In this document: one piece after another, positions 1 to 6,786 of the stretch | How the letters are laid out: every line of letters starts with the position of its first letter | Numbering within the stretch: the stretch's first letter is position 1 | From: Flavobacteriales bacterium | Lineage (GTDB): Bacteria > Bacteroidota > Bacteroidia > Flavobacteriales_F > PHOS-HE28 | Length of the DNA stretch: 16,750 nucleotides | Reading direction: 5' to 3' | Assembly: GCA_016705545.1 (NCBI GenBank) | Contig: JADIYA010000011.1 | Coordinates: 1-16,750, forward strand | The notes under the pieces: model-generated | Told to the model about the DNA's origin: nothing | Database searches by the model: none | What the model saw: only the letters and a program-made list of their open reading frames with translations | Position numbers and translations under genes: made by a program

Positions 1-806
1 GTGATGCACCCGTTGTGGGGATCGGTCTTCCGCAGATGGTCAGTTCAGTGCCGGTGAATGGGACCAGGCCCCAACGGTGGACGATGCCAGCAGGTGGCGG
101 CGATTTGAGCCAGGTCGCCTTCGCGGTGGATGGATGGGGCTTGTTCCTTGGTTTCATGGGCCATCTGGAGAGCAACCAGCTGTTCCCGGAAGTGCTGTTG
201 GACATCGATCACGATCGCACACCGGCTTGGAGCGGCGATGATCGCTGGTTCCATGTCTCAGCGACCAGTTGCCACCACCAAGGAGCCTATGGGGTGTATG
301 ACGATTGTTCGCCCCTGCCGAACAACTGGTCGGCCCATCCGAACATCAGCCCAGGTCCGCCCATGACCGATATGGTGGAGATCGCCATTCCCTGGTGGTA
401 CCTCCTGGGGATAACACCGCAGCCCGGCGATACCATCTGCATCGCGGTGGTGCTCACCAACACCGCCACCAGTTGGAACATGTGGCCTGCCGGTGCGTCG
501 CGGCTGGATCCCTCTTCCTGGGGTCACCTTGTGTTCCCCGGTGCGTCCGCTATTGCGGAAGCTCCTTCCCTCCGCGATGTGACCATCTGGCCCAACCCGG
601 TGGTTGATCGGCTCACCATCGAAACGCGAGCGCAAGGACCGATGGACATCACCCTGTTCGATGCGCAAGGCCGCACGGTGCATCACCACAGGTCGGTCGG
701 CACGGGCTCGCCGCGGATCCGCATGGACCATGTGCAAGCGGGCACCTACCTCCTACGCCTGCAGAACGGTGACGACACCTGCGTGAAACTGGTACAGAAG
801 CTCTAA
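1..806 (+). CDS. Secreted CBM9-like protein with T9SS type A sorting domain (5' partial)
   Basis: The reading frame is open from base 3, so the start lies outside the window; a GTG at 15 is only an internal possibility. Numbering from that GTG gives 263 residues. Residues about 20-175 resemble a family 9 carbohydrate-binding (CBM9/DOMON-like) fold: a 'DDRWFHVS' strand, 'EIAIPWWYLLG' at 122-132, 'WNMWPAG' at 154 and 'WGHLVF' at 169. The last ~70 residues are a T9SS type A sorting domain: 'WPNP' at 192-195, 'LFDAQGRTV' near 214 and 'GTYLLRL' at 243-249. In Bacteroidota such domains send the protein through the T9SS to the surface or medium, where the domain is removed. The ligand cannot be told from sequence. 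The CBM9-like assignment is by motif pattern only (moderate); the sorting domain is confident. Confidence 0.85.
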   Translation, partial: DAPVVGIGLPQMVSSVPVNGTRPQRWTMPAGGGDLSQVAFAVDGWGLFLGFMGHLESNQLFPEVLLDIDHDRTPAWSGDDRWFHVSATSCHHQGAYGVYDDCSPLPNNWSAHPNISPGPPMTDMVEIAIPWWYLLGITPQPGDTICIAVVLTNTATSWNMWPAGASRLDPSSWGHLVFPGASAIAEAPSLRDVTIWPNPVVDRLTIETRAQGPMDITLFDAQGRTVHHHRSVGTGSPRIRMDHVQAGTYLLRLQNGDDTCVKLVQKL

Positions 807-848
807 CACCGGGCCTCCGCATCACAGCCGAACCATCCCCCCGCACTG

Positions 849-905
849 GCGCGGGAGTCTCGGCCCGCGCAGGCTCTCCCGTCCTCGGGGCCCCTGCGTG
901 CCATG
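849..905. repeat. Two overlapping GC-rich hairpins (terminator or REP-like)
   Basis: A perfect 7-bp stem GCGCGGG/CCCGCGC (849-855 with 864-870, 8-nt loop) is followed by GCAGG/CCTGC arms (869-873 with 893-897). The 3' end, reading CGGGG..C..TGCGTGCCATG, resembles the stretch near 8601-8622. It lies 43 nt after the stop at 806, so it could end transcription of the upstream gene, although there is no T-run. It may also be a diverged member of the dispersed hairpin family seen at 2021, 5296 and 10942. Confidence 0.45.
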
Positions 906-959
906 GCCCCGGATTGCCAGCGCGCTCCGGGCAGGATACGCAAGGCCCGGTGCCTTGCT

Positions 960-967
960 TAGGTTTG
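960..967 (+). promoter_or_regulatory. Bacteroidota -7 promoter box for the protease gene
   Basis: TAGGTTTG is an exact match to the Bacteroidota -7 consensus TAnnTTTG and ends 13 nt before the ATG at 981. That would give a very short leader. No convincing -33 TTTG is seen at the usual 19-21 nt spacing, so this rests on the -7 box alone. Confidence 0.5.
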
Positions 968-980
968 AACACAGCGAGGC

Positions 981-1994
981 ATGGCATACGGTAGGATCAC
1001 GGCAACGGTCTTGTTCGCGGGCTTGCTTGCGCCCAACGCGCAAGCGCAAGACCACGGCAGCACCATTTACGCGCGCGTGAGCGGCGCGGTGGCCTGGGTG
1101 GAGAGCATAAGCACGGATAGCCTGCAGCGGTACCGGGGCAGCGGTGTGGTGCTGAAGGACCAGGGCCTGCTGGTGACCAATTTCCATGTGTACAAGAGCG
1201 GAGGCACGCTTACCGCGCGGCTTGGCAACACGCCGCTGCACTTGGGCAACATCCTTTGTGCGGACAAGGCGCGCGATATACTGGTGGTGAATGTGCTGGG
1301 CACCACGCCGAAGGCGGCATGGGATGCGGTGCCCGCATTGCCCATCGTTTACAGCCCGGCGCTGCGCCCTGGCATGGACGCCTATGCGTTGGGCAATCCG
1401 CGCGGTGTGGAACTCACCATCAGCTACGGTCTGGTGAGCGGCATGCGGCCGAACAGGCAGGACACCGCGCAGAAGCTCATCCAGTTCAGCGCACCGGTGA
1501 GCGAAGGCAACAGCGGTGGCGCGCTGGTGGATGCGCGCGGCGCGCTCATCGGCATACCCACGGTGTGGTTCAGCGATGGTGGCGGGCAGGCCCTCAATTT
1601 CGCCATACCCATGGAGCGCGTGGAGGATGCAACCGTGGAAGCACGCAACGACCTGCCCGCGCCCGATGCCCGCTGGCTGCGCACCTGGCGGCGCTGGCGC
1701 ATGGGCGAGTGCGCCACCGTGCTGGATACGCTGGGCCTGATCGCGGCGGAGAACGGCCCCAACAGCATCACCGCCTTTTACCTGATGGCGCGTTGCATCC
1801 AGCGCAGCGGTGACCTGAAGACCGCGCGCACCGCTTACGAGAGCCTACTGGCCAGCGACCCCACGCATGCTTATGCCACCTGGCGCTTGGGCGAAGTGCT
1901 CCACGCAGCAGGTGATAGGCTGGCCGGCATGGAACAGCACGTGCGCGCCGTGCGGCTGGATGACAACCTGCGCGAGGGACCACCGCCCTATTAG
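981..1994 (+). CDS. Exported HtrA-like trypsin-fold serine protease with C-terminal TPR-like region
   Basis: The protein has 337 residues. A signal peptide is likely at the N-terminus (hydrophobic ITATVLFAGLLA, then 'NAQAQ', cleavage near residue 22-23), placing it in the periplasm or outside. The chymotrypsin-fold domain spans about 28-215. The catalytic triad is visible: His69 in 'TNFHV', Asp99 in 'DKARDILVV' and Ser178 in 'SEGNSGGAL', the classic S1C (DegP/HtrA) arrangement with 'ALGNPRG' before it. There is no PDZ domain. Instead, residues ~240-330 form helices with TPR character ('AFYLMARCIQRSGDLKTARTAYESLL' followed by 'ATWRLGEVLHAAGD'), probably for binding a partner or substrate. The ATG at 981 is chosen because a -7 box lies 13 nt before it and the signal peptide starts there. 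The target is unknown. The protease call is strong; the TPR call is moderate. Confidence 0.88.
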   Translation: MAYGRITATVLFAGLLAPNAQAQDHGSTIYARVSGAVAWVESISTDSLQRYRGSGVVLKDQGLLVTNFHVYKSGGTLTARLGNTPLHLGNILCADKARDILVVNVLGTTPKAAWDAVPALPIVYSPALRPGMDAYALGNPRGVELTISYGLVSGMRPNRQDTAQKLIQFSAPVSEGNSGGALVDARGALIGIPTVWFSDGGGQALNFAIPMERVEDATVEARNDLPAPDARWLRTWRRWRMGECATVLDTLGLIAAENGPNSITAFYLMARCIQRSGDLKTARTAYESLLASDPTHAYATWRLGEVLHAAGDRLAGMEQHVRAVRLDDNLREGPPPY

Positions 1995-2020
1995 AGGGCA
2001 GCTCAAAATTACAGGCCGCA

Positions 2021-2093
2021 GCAGGGTCTTCGTCTTCGAGACCCTGCGTTCATGGCTTTCGAGCGACAGGGTCCTCTTCGAGAGAGCCTGTCG
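2021..2093. repeat. Tandem pair of perfect-stem hairpins
   Basis: Hairpin 1 has a perfect 9-bp stem, GCAGGGTCT (2021-2029) with AGACCCTGC (2039-2047), and a 9-nt loop. It is followed by GTTC, as are other members of the family. Hairpin 2 has a perfect 7-bp stem, CGACAGG (2064-2070) with CCTGTCG (2087-2093). They start 27 nt after the protease stop and may end its transcript, though no U-tract follows. The same GCAGG...CCTGCGTTC design recurs at 10942-10974 and, more weakly, at 5296 and 869, which argues for a dispersed repeat rather than a lone terminator. Confidence 0.6.
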
Positions 2094-2532
2094 AGGTAAA
2101 AACACCACCCCTCACCTGGCGCGCGTCCGCGCTCGTGCCGTTCCCCATGAACTCGCGCATCACACGCGCGTGGTCGCCGCGCGAAACGGGCGACCAGCAT
2201 CACTTCCATGCGCACATCACTGAATTCCCATTGAAGCTTCCGGCCATGGTGCCCACCGAGAAATCCGAATTGATCCAGGTATGCGAAGACCTGGCGGAGG
2301 CGGCTTCGGATATGGTGCTAGTGAGCTAATCTGGCCTATGGAGCCGGCATGGCCCAGCATCCCCTGCGCATGGCCCTGTTCGATCGGCCACCCGCCGCGC
2401 AAGTAGCGCACGGTCTGCGAGCCGCGCCACCTCGCGCCGCGCTGGAGTCCTTCGGAGAGGGAAAGAACCGGTCCACTGCGCAGGTCTGAGCCCAGCAGCA
2501 CCGTCCTCCCTCACCGGCCGCACCCTTCCCAG

Positions 2533-2562
2533 TTGCGCATTTCGTTCGGCCTGCTACCTTGC
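2533..2562 (+). promoter_or_regulatory. Likely promoter of the propeller-repeat gene
   Basis: TTG at 2533-2535 and TACCTTGC at 2555-2562 are separated by 19 nt, the spacing known for Bacteroidota -33/-7 promoters. The -7 box deviates from TAnnTTTG at two positions. The gene starts at 2608, giving a leader of about 40 nt that includes the TACC repeat. Confidence 0.4.
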
Positions 2563-2586
2563 CCGTGCGCTTACCCGTGAAGCGCA

Positions 2587-2602
2587 TACCTACCTACCTA
2601 CC
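2587..2602 (+). repeat. Short tandem repeat (TACC)4 in the 5' leader
   Basis: Four perfect copies of TACC end five bases before the ATG at 2608. The repeat lies between the proposed promoter and the start codon, where a change in copy number could alter translation. Four units is short, so it may be chance. Confidence 0.6.
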
Positions 2603-2607
2603 TCCCC

Positions 2608-4482
2608 ATGAAACCAAATCTCCTCTGCTCGACAATTAGCGCGCTCGTCGCTGGCGCGCTGCACGCCCAGCCCACACCGCTCACGCACCTGCCCGATTGG
2701 TACGTGGCGAACAATGCGGTGCAGGCCATCACCCCGGATGAGGCCACGGGCGTGGTGTACGTAGGCGGCACCTTCTCTGAACTGCAGCCCCCGGTGCCCA
2801 CCGGCTATGGGTGCGCATTGGAGGACGGCGAGGGCTGGCCGATCCTGAACCAGGTGCGGGCCAATGGCGTGGTGCGCGCCGTGGTGCCCGATGGCACCGG
2901 CGGTTGGTTCATCGGCGGCGAGTTCACCCAGGTGAACAGCCAGCCGCGCCTGCGCCTGGCGCACATTCTCAGCAACGGCACGCTCGATATCAATTGGGCA
3001 TCGGGTGCGGAAGGCATCGTGCGCGCCCTGGCCTTGGACAATGGGGTGCTGTACGTGGGCGGCGATTTCCCTGGCGCGGGCGGGCAGCCCAAGCCGCGCA
3101 TCGCGGCCTTCTACGTGGGCGGCCCCAATAATTCGCAGCTCGTCAACGGCTTCGTGGATAACGTGAACCACGCCAACAACAACGGCCAGGTGCGCTGCAT
3201 CGTGGTGCACAACGGCCTGGTTTACGTGGGCGGCACCTTCACCAACATGGGCGGCGCCACCTGCTCGCGCCTCATCGCCTTGGACCCCGCCACCGGGGCC
3301 GCCGCCATCCCAAGCTGGCAGCCGAATATGAGCAGCGATGTGAACACCATCGCAATCAACGGCACCACGGCCTTCGTGGGCGGCAACTTCACCACGGTGA
3401 ACACCATCGCACGCCAGCGCATCGCGGAGCTCGACCTGGCCAACGCCGCGCTCACCCCCTGGGTGCCCGGCACCGTGAATGGCGAGGTTTCCGCCTTGGC
3501 CATCTCCGGCGATACGCTTTTCGCCGGCGGCAATTTCACCACCTTCACCACAGGCAATACGCGCACCCGCCTCGCGGCCATGAAGCTCGACGGCACATAC
3601 ACGGTGCTGCCGTGGAACCCCACCGCCGGCGGCCAGGTGTACACCCTGCTCGTGGATGGCGACGTGGTGCGTTTCGGCGGCAGCTACACCGCCGCCGGCA
3701 CCAACGTGCCCGCCGTGGCCCGTGGCCGTTTGGCCGCGGTGGACCGCGTGAACGGCGCCGCCACTGAATGGAATCCCTACGCGAGCTCCACGGTTTACGC
3801 CTTGGCCAAGCAGGGCGGCCTGTTCTACGCGGGCGGCGCCTTTGACCGCATCGGTATCCGCCCGCGCGGCGGTGTGGCCTCCATCGACATGGCCACCGGC
3901 CGGCCCACCACCTGGAACCCCAATGCCAACAACTCGGTGAATGCGATCAAGAAAGCGGGCGATGTGGTGTATATCGCTGGCGCGTTCACCACCGTGGGTG
4001 GTGTTGCGCGCAACCGCATCGCGGCCATCGACGCGGCTGGCGCGGCCTTGGCGGGCTGGGCGCCTAGCAGCAACAACACCGTGCTGAGCATGGCGGTGAG
4101 TGGAGGCAACCTGTACCTGGGCGGCCTCTTCACCACCATCAGCGGGTACACCCGCAACCGGCTCGCAGCCATCGCCATCGCCAACGGCGCGGTGGACCCG
4201 AACTGGGACCCGAATGCCGATGGCACGGTGTACACCATCGAGGAGAACAACGGGGCCTTGTACGTGGGCGGCGATTTTCTGAACATCGGCACGCCGGCAC
4301 AGCCCCGGCTGCGCCTTGCCCGCCTCTCCACGTCCTCGTCCACACCGGATAGCTGGAACCCCGGCGCCAGCGGCTCCGTGCGGGCCTTGGCCTTCAAGAC
4401 CAACGAGGGCAATGTGTATGTGGGTGGCTTTTTCAACAACGTCGGGGGTCGCCTCGCAACTACCTGGCAGCGCTCGATTTAA
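2608..4482 (+). CDS. Secreted propeller-repeat protein, main part (frameshifted from its C-terminal part)
   Basis: The first 624 codons of what was probably one 824-residue protein. A signal peptide is seen (MKPNLLCSTISALVAGALHAQ, cleavage after 'HAQ'). The rest is tandem repeats of about 45-55 residues, each with a 'LYVGGxFTTVGG' strand pair, then 'RxRLAAIDxATG' and 'WNPNANN.V.A'. I count 12 here, the first near residue 50, and two more after the break. Such delta-60/propeller-like repeats build beta-propellers; 14 would suit two seven-bladed ones (inference). The natural frame ends near codon 613: a run of five G at about 4444-4448 needs one more G to continue as 'GGSPRNYLAALDLSTG'. The reading beyond the run ('RLATTWQRSI') is out of frame. 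Function is not known beyond surface display or secretion. The ATG is supported by the signal peptide. Confidence 0.87.
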   Translation: MKPNLLCSTISALVAGALHAQPTPLTHLPDWYVANNAVQAITPDEATGVVYVGGTFSELQPPVPTGYGCALEDGEGWPILNQVRANGVVRAVVPDGTGGWFIGGEFTQVNSQPRLRLAHILSNGTLDINWASGAEGIVRALALDNGVLYVGGDFPGAGGQPKPRIAAFYVGGPNNSQLVNGFVDNVNHANNNGQVRCIVVHNGLVYVGGTFTNMGGATCSRLIALDPATGAAAIPSWQPNMSSDVNTIAINGTTAFVGGNFTTVNTIARQRIAELDLANAALTPWVPGTVNGEVSALAISGDTLFAGGNFTTFTTGNTRTRLAAMKLDGTYTVLPWNPTAGGQVYTLLVDGDVVRFGGSYTAAGTNVPAVARGRLAAVDRVNGAATEWNPYASSTVYALAKQGGLFYAGGAFDRIGIRPRGGVASIDMATGRPTTWNPNANNSVNAIKKAGDVVYIAGAFTTVGGVARNRIAAIDAAGAALAGWAPSSNNTVLSMAVSGGNLYLGGLFTTISGYTRNRLAAIAIANGAVDPNWDPNADGTVYTIEENNGALYVGGDFLNIGTPAQPRLRLARLSTSSSTPDSWNPGASGSVRALAFKTNEGNVYVGGFFNNVGGRLATTWQRSI

Positions 4483-4508
4483 GCACCGGTACCGCCCTGA
4501 GCGGTTGG

Positions 4509-5081
4509 GTGTGCAATGCGAACAACAGCGTGACTGCGCTGGCCTGCCATGGGAATACGCTCTATGTCGGCGGCTACTTCGCGGGCAACAACAGCCTGGG
4601 CGGTGCCGCGCGCAACCGCTTCGCATCGGTGCATGCCACCTTGGGCACCGTGTTCCCAGTCTGGAATACCTCCGTGGACAACGGCTACATCAATGCCTTC
4701 GCCCGCAGCGGCGAGCTGTTGCTGGCCGGCGGTACCTTCTACACGCTCAACGGGGTCAGCCGCAATTTCCTGTCGGCTTGGGAGGTGCAGTACGAGGATG
4801 AATCGACCGGAACGGATGCAGCGGCGGCCACCGGCGCCGACGATGCGCTGCTGGTCTTCCCCAATCCTACGCATGGTCCGCTCACGGTCCGCCTGGCCGA
4901 TGCGCGCCCTGTTGATCGCATCATGGTGGTGAACGCCACCGGGCAGTTAGTGAAGGACCTGCGCCCCGGATCCGGAGCGCTCACTGGCATTGACCTCACC
5001 GATCTGGCCAGCGGCCTGCACACGGTGATCGTCACGCAGGGCGAGCGCACCACCACGCGCCAAGTGGTGGTGCAGCACTGA
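4509..5081 (+). CDS. C-terminal part of the propeller-repeat protein with T9SS sorting domain
   Basis: This frame continues the protein above: coding resumes at about 4447, and the ATG at 4509 is just the first internal Met. It holds the last two repeats ('LYVGGYF' at 19-24, 'LLLAGGTF' at 70-77), a low-complexity linker ('TGTDAAAATGADD') and a T9SS type A sorting domain with 'FPNP' at 117-120, 'VVNATGQLV' near 140 and 'ASGLHTVIVTQGER' near 167. Adding a single base restores one frame of exactly 825 codons, including the stop, from 2608 to 5081. It is probably not a separate gene: there is no promoter or signal peptide of its own. Confidence 0.85.
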   Translation: MCNANNSVTALACHGNTLYVGGYFAGNNSLGGAARNRFASVHATLGTVFPVWNTSVDNGYINAFARSGELLLAGGTFYTLNGVSRNFLSAWEVQYEDESTGTDAAAATGADDALLVFPNPTHGPLTVRLADARPVDRIMVVNATGQLVKDLRPGSGALTGIDLTDLASGLHTVIVTQGERTTTRQVVVQH

Positions 5082-5122
5082 TGCTCTCCCGCCGGAAGCG
5101 GTTCCCGAGGAATCCCCCACTG

Positions 5123-5190
5123 CCTGTAGGCTGCGTACTCTCTAAGTGTAGCCTGCGGCTACGCTCCACATGGTAGGCTGGTGGTAGCCT
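5123..5190. repeat. Cluster of short inverted repeats of the GTAGCC/GGCTAC type
   Basis: A perfect hairpin GTAGCC-TGC-GGCTAC lies at 5148-5162. Related half-sites flank it: TGTAGGCTG near 5125, GGTAGGCTG near 5172 and GGTAGCCTG near 5183. The cluster lies just before a transposase relic (5208). REP palindromes typically flank RAYT genes, so these may be the palindromes of that element. Confidence 0.5.
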
Positions 5191-5207
5191 GTGGATACCT
5201 TGTTAGC

Positions 5208-5285
5208 ATGTCGCGTGGCTACCGCATGGGCGATCAGCAGGCCATGCACTTCCTCACCTTCACCAGTGTTGCATGGATCGATCAA
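5208..5285 (+). pseudogene. Relic of a REP-associated tyrosine transposase (RAYT, IS200-like), N-terminus only
   Basis: From an ATG at 5208 the translation begins 'MSRGYRMGDQQAMHFLTFTS' and continues 'VAWID'. This matches the usual N-terminus of Bacteroidota Y1-type REP-associated transposases: a short basic start, 'Y.i.DQ', then 'hFlTFTvv.WiDvF'. Only about 26 codons remain; the HUH motif and catalytic tyrosine are missing, and after 'WIDQ' the sequence runs into a hairpin (5296) and a copy of the dispersed repeat (5334). It is a dead fragment. The call rests on this one motif and is short, so moderate confidence. Confidence 0.55.
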
Positions 5286-5295
5286 ATAGACCTTC

Positions 5296-5316
5296 GCAGG
5301 CTCTTCGAGTCCCTGC
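5296..5316. repeat. Short GCAGG/CCTGC hairpin
   Basis: GCAGG (5296-5300) pairs with CCTGC (5312-5316) around CTCTTCGAGTC. It resembles the 9-bp hairpin at 2021-2047 with a shorter stem. It sits between the RAYT relic and dispersed repeat copy A. Confidence 0.4.
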
Positions 5317-5333
5317 GCCCTCATCATCGCCTC

Positions 5334-5430
5334 GACCTTCAACACTTGCCGCCTCCCAACGGCAGGCTGCTTCGCGGATAGGAGAAGGTGATGGACTTGC
5401 TAGCGGGTGATGATTGTGAGCGTGGGGTCG
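5334..5430 (+). repeat. Dispersed intergenic repeat, copy A
   Basis: This begins with 'gaccttcaacacttgc', then a GCCG/CGGC palindrome, then a conserved block (5368-5427) that matches copy C (9442-9501) at 55 of 60 positions. The block contains TTCGCGGATAGGAGAAGG and a later CTAGCGGGTGA. It fills the upstream region of the next gene. A false N-terminal extension of that gene is open through it, but the same bases occur in other intergenic regions. Confidence 0.75.
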
Positions 5431-5528
5431 CAAGCCCTTGTGAACGCCATGCATGCAACCCAACGTTGAACATCAGCCTGATCGAAGCAACGCGCTCCCG
5501 TTCCCGGCGTCTGCTTCGTGTCCCACCC

Positions 5529-6518
5529 ATGCACGCAAGCTGCTCTGCCCTTTTCCTACTGCTGGTTTGCGGCAACATGCGCGCGCAACCCACGCTCACC
5601 CTTGGCCAGTACACCATGGAGTTGGGCGACCACTACGAGTTGTTCGAGTTCAACAGCCCTATCTCGCCCAGCAGCGGCGCCAACGTTACCTGGAACTACG
5701 CGAACCTCGCCAGCGATCCGTGGTTCAGCAAGGATGTGGTGGACCCTTCCACCGCTGCGGGCTTCGCCCTTTTCCCCAGCGCCACGGCCGCCTTGCAGTG
5801 GCTTCCGTACAACGAGTTCCATCGCAGTTCGGCCGACAAGGAAGAGCACTTGGGTTTTTACAGCAGCCCTGGCGAATACAGCCTCTGTTCCGATCCGCGC
5901 ACCGAAATGGAGTACCCCTTCACCCTCGGCAGTTCGTTCACTGATTCCATGGCCTGCAGCGAGACCGGCCCATCACCCCGCACACGCACGGGTGTGTTCA
6001 CCGTTACCTGCACCGCTTACGGCAGCCTTATCCTCCCCGACGCCACGTACTCCGATTGCCTCCTGCTCCACCGGACGTGGAGTTATGTGGACGAATACAG
6101 CGGCGATCCCAACCTGGGCTATTCCGTGGGCGAGACCTATGCCATCGTGAAAGCCGGCATCGGGCAACCGTTACTGAGCCACACCACCAGCGTGTACACC
6201 CAAGGCGGTGGAAGCATCGACAACTCCAGTGGTTTCAGGCTTGGCGACTTCAGTACCGGGCTGCGGGCCGCAGGCCGCACTGACCATGCCATGGCCTATC
6301 CGAACCCGACCACGGATATCTTGACCGTGACCACCGACGGCATCGGCCAAGCCACCATCACCGTGCACACGACCGATGGCCGCGAGGTCATGCGCGAGCG
6401 CACAGCCAACGGCGCGCGTCAGCATATCCTTTCAATGCAGCACCTGCGGCCGGGTATCTACCTGCTCCGAATGGAGGCAGGGGGCAGCGCGAACGTCATG
6501 AGGGTGCTGCGGTTGTAG
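5529..6518 (+). CDS. Secreted T9SS sorting-domain protein of unknown function ('WNYANL' type)
   Basis: The protein has 329 residues from the ATG at 5529. An upstream ATG (5388) is rejected because its 47 extra codons are repeat DNA. The signal peptide is clear from 5529: MHASCSALFLLLVCGNMRAQ, cleaved after Gln20. The mature domain (21-245) has the pattern of a common Bacteroidota family of surface proteins: 'GANVTWNYANLAS' at 50-62, then 'EYPFTLGSSFTDS' at 128-140 and a beta-rich stretch. A T9SS type A domain closes it: 'YPNP' at 257-260, 'VHTTDGREVM' near 279 and 'LRPGIYLLRM' at 306-315. No enzyme motif is visible. Neighbours are other T9SS cargo; it seems transcribed alone. Confidence 0.85.
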   Translation: MHASCSALFLLLVCGNMRAQPTLTLGQYTMELGDHYELFEFNSPISPSSGANVTWNYANLASDPWFSKDVVDPSTAAGFALFPSATAALQWLPYNEFHRSSADKEEHLGFYSSPGEYSLCSDPRTEMEYPFTLGSSFTDSMACSETGPSPRTRTGVFTVTCTAYGSLILPDATYSDCLLLHRTWSYVDEYSGDPNLGYSVGETYAIVKAGIGQPLLSHTTSVYTQGGGSIDNSSGFRLGDFSTGLRAAGRTDHAMAYPNPTTDILTVTTDGIGQATITVHTTDGREVMRERTANGARQHILSMQHLRPGIYLLRMEAGGSANVMRVLRL

Positions 6519-6559
6519 CAAATACGTTCCACCACCGCCGAGTAATTCAACCCCCTGCT

Positions 6560-6582
6560 GCCGCGAGTTTGCAACTCGTGGC
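6560..6582. terminator. Hairpin with 10-bp stem, possible terminator
   Basis: GCCGCGAGTT (6560-6569) pairs with AACTCGTGGC (6573-6582) around TGC; one G-T pair, otherwise perfect. It starts 41 nt after the stop at 6518. No U-tract follows, so it could be a rho-independent-like end, an RNA-stabilising hairpin or another REP-like palindrome. The remaining bases to 6786 hold no gene I can support. Confidence 0.45.
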
Positions 6583-6786
6583 AACACGCAATTGGAATAT
6601 TCGAACCGCAGCAGCGCCTCTCGTCCACGGAATCCTATGCCGCGCTGTGTGCCAGCCGCAACTGCATTCGGCGAAGGTGCAAGCACGCGCCTCGACGGAC
6701 CCGACCATGAAGCTGGACCGCCCGCCCGGCCTACCTCGCCTTCTCGCATTTTTTCCGCACCTTCGATCATCCCACCCTCCCCCACC

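Larger units (their letters stand above)
1995..2607. other. Gene-free stretch with hairpins, a promoter and a short tandem repeat
   Basis: No convincing coding region is found in these 613 bases; the short open frames on both strands have no recognisable domains and overlap each other. A possible exception is the 3' end of a plus-strand frame ending at 2329 ('SELIQVCEDLAEAASDMVLVS'), which could be a coding relic but matches nothing I recognise. The stretch holds two strong hairpins (2021-2093), a likely promoter (2533-2562) and a TACC tandem repeat just before the next start codon. Confidence 0.5.

Noticed and set aside
2135..2329. A 64-codon plus-strand frame after the hairpins.
   Set aside because: No family, no promoter and unusual composition at its start; only the last ~25 codons look protein-like, so at most a relic.
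2217..2587. Minus-strand frames with 'RYLRGGWPIEQGHAQGMLGH'-like sequence.
   Set aside because: Three overlapping frames look equally open, none has a domain, promoter or sensible start.
2590..4626. A 678-codon open frame on the minus strand, opposite the propeller-repeat gene.
   Set aside because: It is His/Gly/Ala-rich with no domain pattern, and mirrors the repeats and codon bias of the plus-strand gene, which has a signal peptide and clear blades.
5388..5528. N-terminal extension of the T9SS protein starting at ATG 5388.
   Set aside because: The extra 47 codons are dispersed repeat copy A and flanking DNA; the signal peptide starts at 5529.
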